A stretch of DNA of 32,044 nucleotides, taken from assembly GCA_011620135.1 (NCBI GenBank), contig WOZS01000047.1, positions 1-32,044 of the forward strand, read 5' to 3'. This document shows, one piece after another, positions 31,194 through 32,044 of the stretch; position 1 is the first letter of the stretch; each line of letters opens with the position of its first letter. The stretch is from Gammaproteobacteria bacterium. Its GTDB lineage: Bacteria; Pseudomonadota; Gammaproteobacteria; WOZS01. Below the pieces are notes generated by a model. It was not told where the DNA came from, made no database searches, and saw nothing but the letters and a program-made list of their open reading frames with translations. Made by a program: the position numbers and the translations under genes.

Positions 31194-32044
31194 GCCGGGA
31201 GTCTTTCCCGAAGGCCCCTGCCGCCCAGTTGGGCTACTCGGCACTCACTGCCCAGGCGCGTGACCATCTGCACGCCATGGAACACGTGCTGGCCGCACAC
31301 CTGGCAAGCCATGGCCCGATGTCGTTCGACCAGTACATGGCCACCGTGCTCTATAACCCCGAGCTCGGCTATTACCAGACCCGACCTGGCCTCAACCACA
31401 GCGATTTCGTCACCGCTCCAGGACTCGGTCCCTGGTATGCCAGGCTGCTGGCCATGCAGCTGGCTCAATGCCTACAGGCCCTGGGGCAGGGCGTCATCAT
31501 GGAGCTGGGCGGTGCCGATGCCACGCTGGCCTGCGCGCTGCTGCCGGCGCTGCGCGCCCTGGATGCGCTGCCCGAACGCTATCATATCGTGGAGCCGAGC
31601 CCCTTCCTGCGCCGCCTGGGTCAGGAGCGCCTGGAGCATGAAGCCGCCTGGCTCAGGGACTGCATCAGGTGGCATGCCGAACCGCCCGCAACCCCCTGGC
31701 AGGGTGTCCTGCTGGGCAATGAGGTTTTGGATGCGTTGCCTGCCAAGCGGGTCGCCAAGCTGCGTGATGGCTTTTTCGAGGTGCTGGTGTGTGGCATGCC
31801 ACTGGGCTGGTGCGGTGGGCAGGTGGCCCCCGCCTTATTGGCCCACCTGGAGAGCCTGGAGGGCGACTGCCCTCAGCCCTGGCCGGCACCCTATATCACC
31901 GAATGCCGTCCCGGACTGCCGTCTACACTGGCCACATGGCTTGAAGGTCTGCAGCGCGGTTTCGTGCTGTTCGTCGACTATGGCCATACCCGGAGTGTGT
32001 ACTACCATCCGCAGCGCCGCCAGGGCACGTTGATGTGCCATCGC
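31190..32044 (+). CDS. MidA/NDUFAF7-type SAM-dependent methyltransferase, C-terminus beyond window edge
   Basis: 285 codons are visible from GTG at 31190 (GTGA overlap), open to the right edge. Family landmarks: MSFDQYMATVLYNPELGYYQ (44-63), SDFVTAPGLGPWYARLLAMQL, LLGNEVLDALPAKRVAKLRDG and FVDYGHTRSVYYHPQRRQGTLMCHR. These match the DUF185 group (MidA in Dictyostelium, NDUFAF7 in mitochondria, which methylates an arginine of complex I). The SAM motif I is degenerate: ELGGADA (105-111) instead of ExGxGxG. Bacterial targets are poorly known. Position after the Mla genes may reflect only operon packing. Confidence 0.82.
   Translation, partial: MSRESFPKAPAAQLGYSALTAQARDHLHAMEHVLAAHLASHGPMSFDQYMATVLYNPELGYYQTRPGLNHSDFVTAPGLGPWYARLLAMQLAQCLQALGQGVIMELGGADATLACALLPALRALDALPERYHIVEPSPFLRRLGQERLEHEAAWLRDCIRWHAEPPATPWQGVLLGNEVLDALPAKRVAKLRDGFFEVLVCGMPLGWCGGQVAPALLAHLESLEGDCPQPWPAPYITECRPGLPSTLATWLEGLQRGFVLFVDYGHTRSVYYHPQRRQGTLMCHR

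Noticed and set aside
1-32044. tRNA, rRNA, CRISPR, transposon or phage attachment features
   Set aside because: No cloverleaf, direct-repeat array, transposase frame or integrase was seen on either strand.

Overview
The window is a compact, GC-rich chromosomal segment, by eye about 60% G+C, with nearly continuous genes and many 1-4 base start/stop overlaps. Gene content points to a Gram-negative proteobacterium, most likely a betaproteobacterium. It has an Mla-type phospholipid ABC system, an LpxL/HtrB-like acyltransferase, periplasmic c-type cytochromes, a di-heme peroxidase, a DUF883-YqjE-YqjK-like trio and a proteobacterial-type LipA. No rRNA, tRNA, CRISPR array, insertion sequence or phage gene was seen. 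The lineage call is inference from gene families only.

Layout. (1) 1-4599, minus strand: a surface-glycan operon, in transcription order a GT4 glycosyltransferase, UDP-galactopyranose mutase (glf), two GlfT-like GT2 transferases and a further GT2 enzyme cut by the window edge. It probably builds a galactofuranose-containing polymer. (2) 4787-7604, plus strand: modA and modB without modC, then an exported EEP-family nuclease/phosphatase. (3) 7865-11338: lipA (minus) diverging from a Zn/Mn-type ABC importer (znuA-znuC-znuB-like). (4) 11382-13211: an exported M61 peptidase. (5) 13340-18915, minus strand: in transcription order periplasmic glpQ, a small exported unknown protein, cysK, and a pair of family III CoA-transferases of which only one keeps the catalytic Asp. 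(6) 19109-19976: three small stress/membrane proteins. (7) 20048-26551: a hotdog thioesterase, two monoheme cytochromes c, an LpxL-like acyltransferase, a WbpM/CapD-type sugar-nucleotide dehydratase, a PfkB-family sugar kinase and a pyruvate kinase. (8) 26637-32044: a cytochrome c peroxidase/MauG protein leading into mlaE-mlaF-mlaD, a PqiC-like lipoprotein and a MidA/NDUFAF7-type methyltransferase cut by the right edge.

Several modules converge on the cell envelope: Galf glycan synthesis at the left, the WbpM-type dehydratase and acyltransferase in the middle, and Mla lipid transport at the right. PfkB-type kinase and pyruvate kinase form a two-gene glycolytic unit. Its pyruvate kinase carries the residues of the K+-independent class.

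I found no convincing wholly new multi-gene system. The best leads are the K+-independent Pyk signature, the half-active CoA-transferase pair, the modAB unit without its ATPase, a possible 9-codon coupled leader before znuA, a set of perfect intergenic palindromes without U-tracts, and local enrichment of the octamer GGCATGCC.
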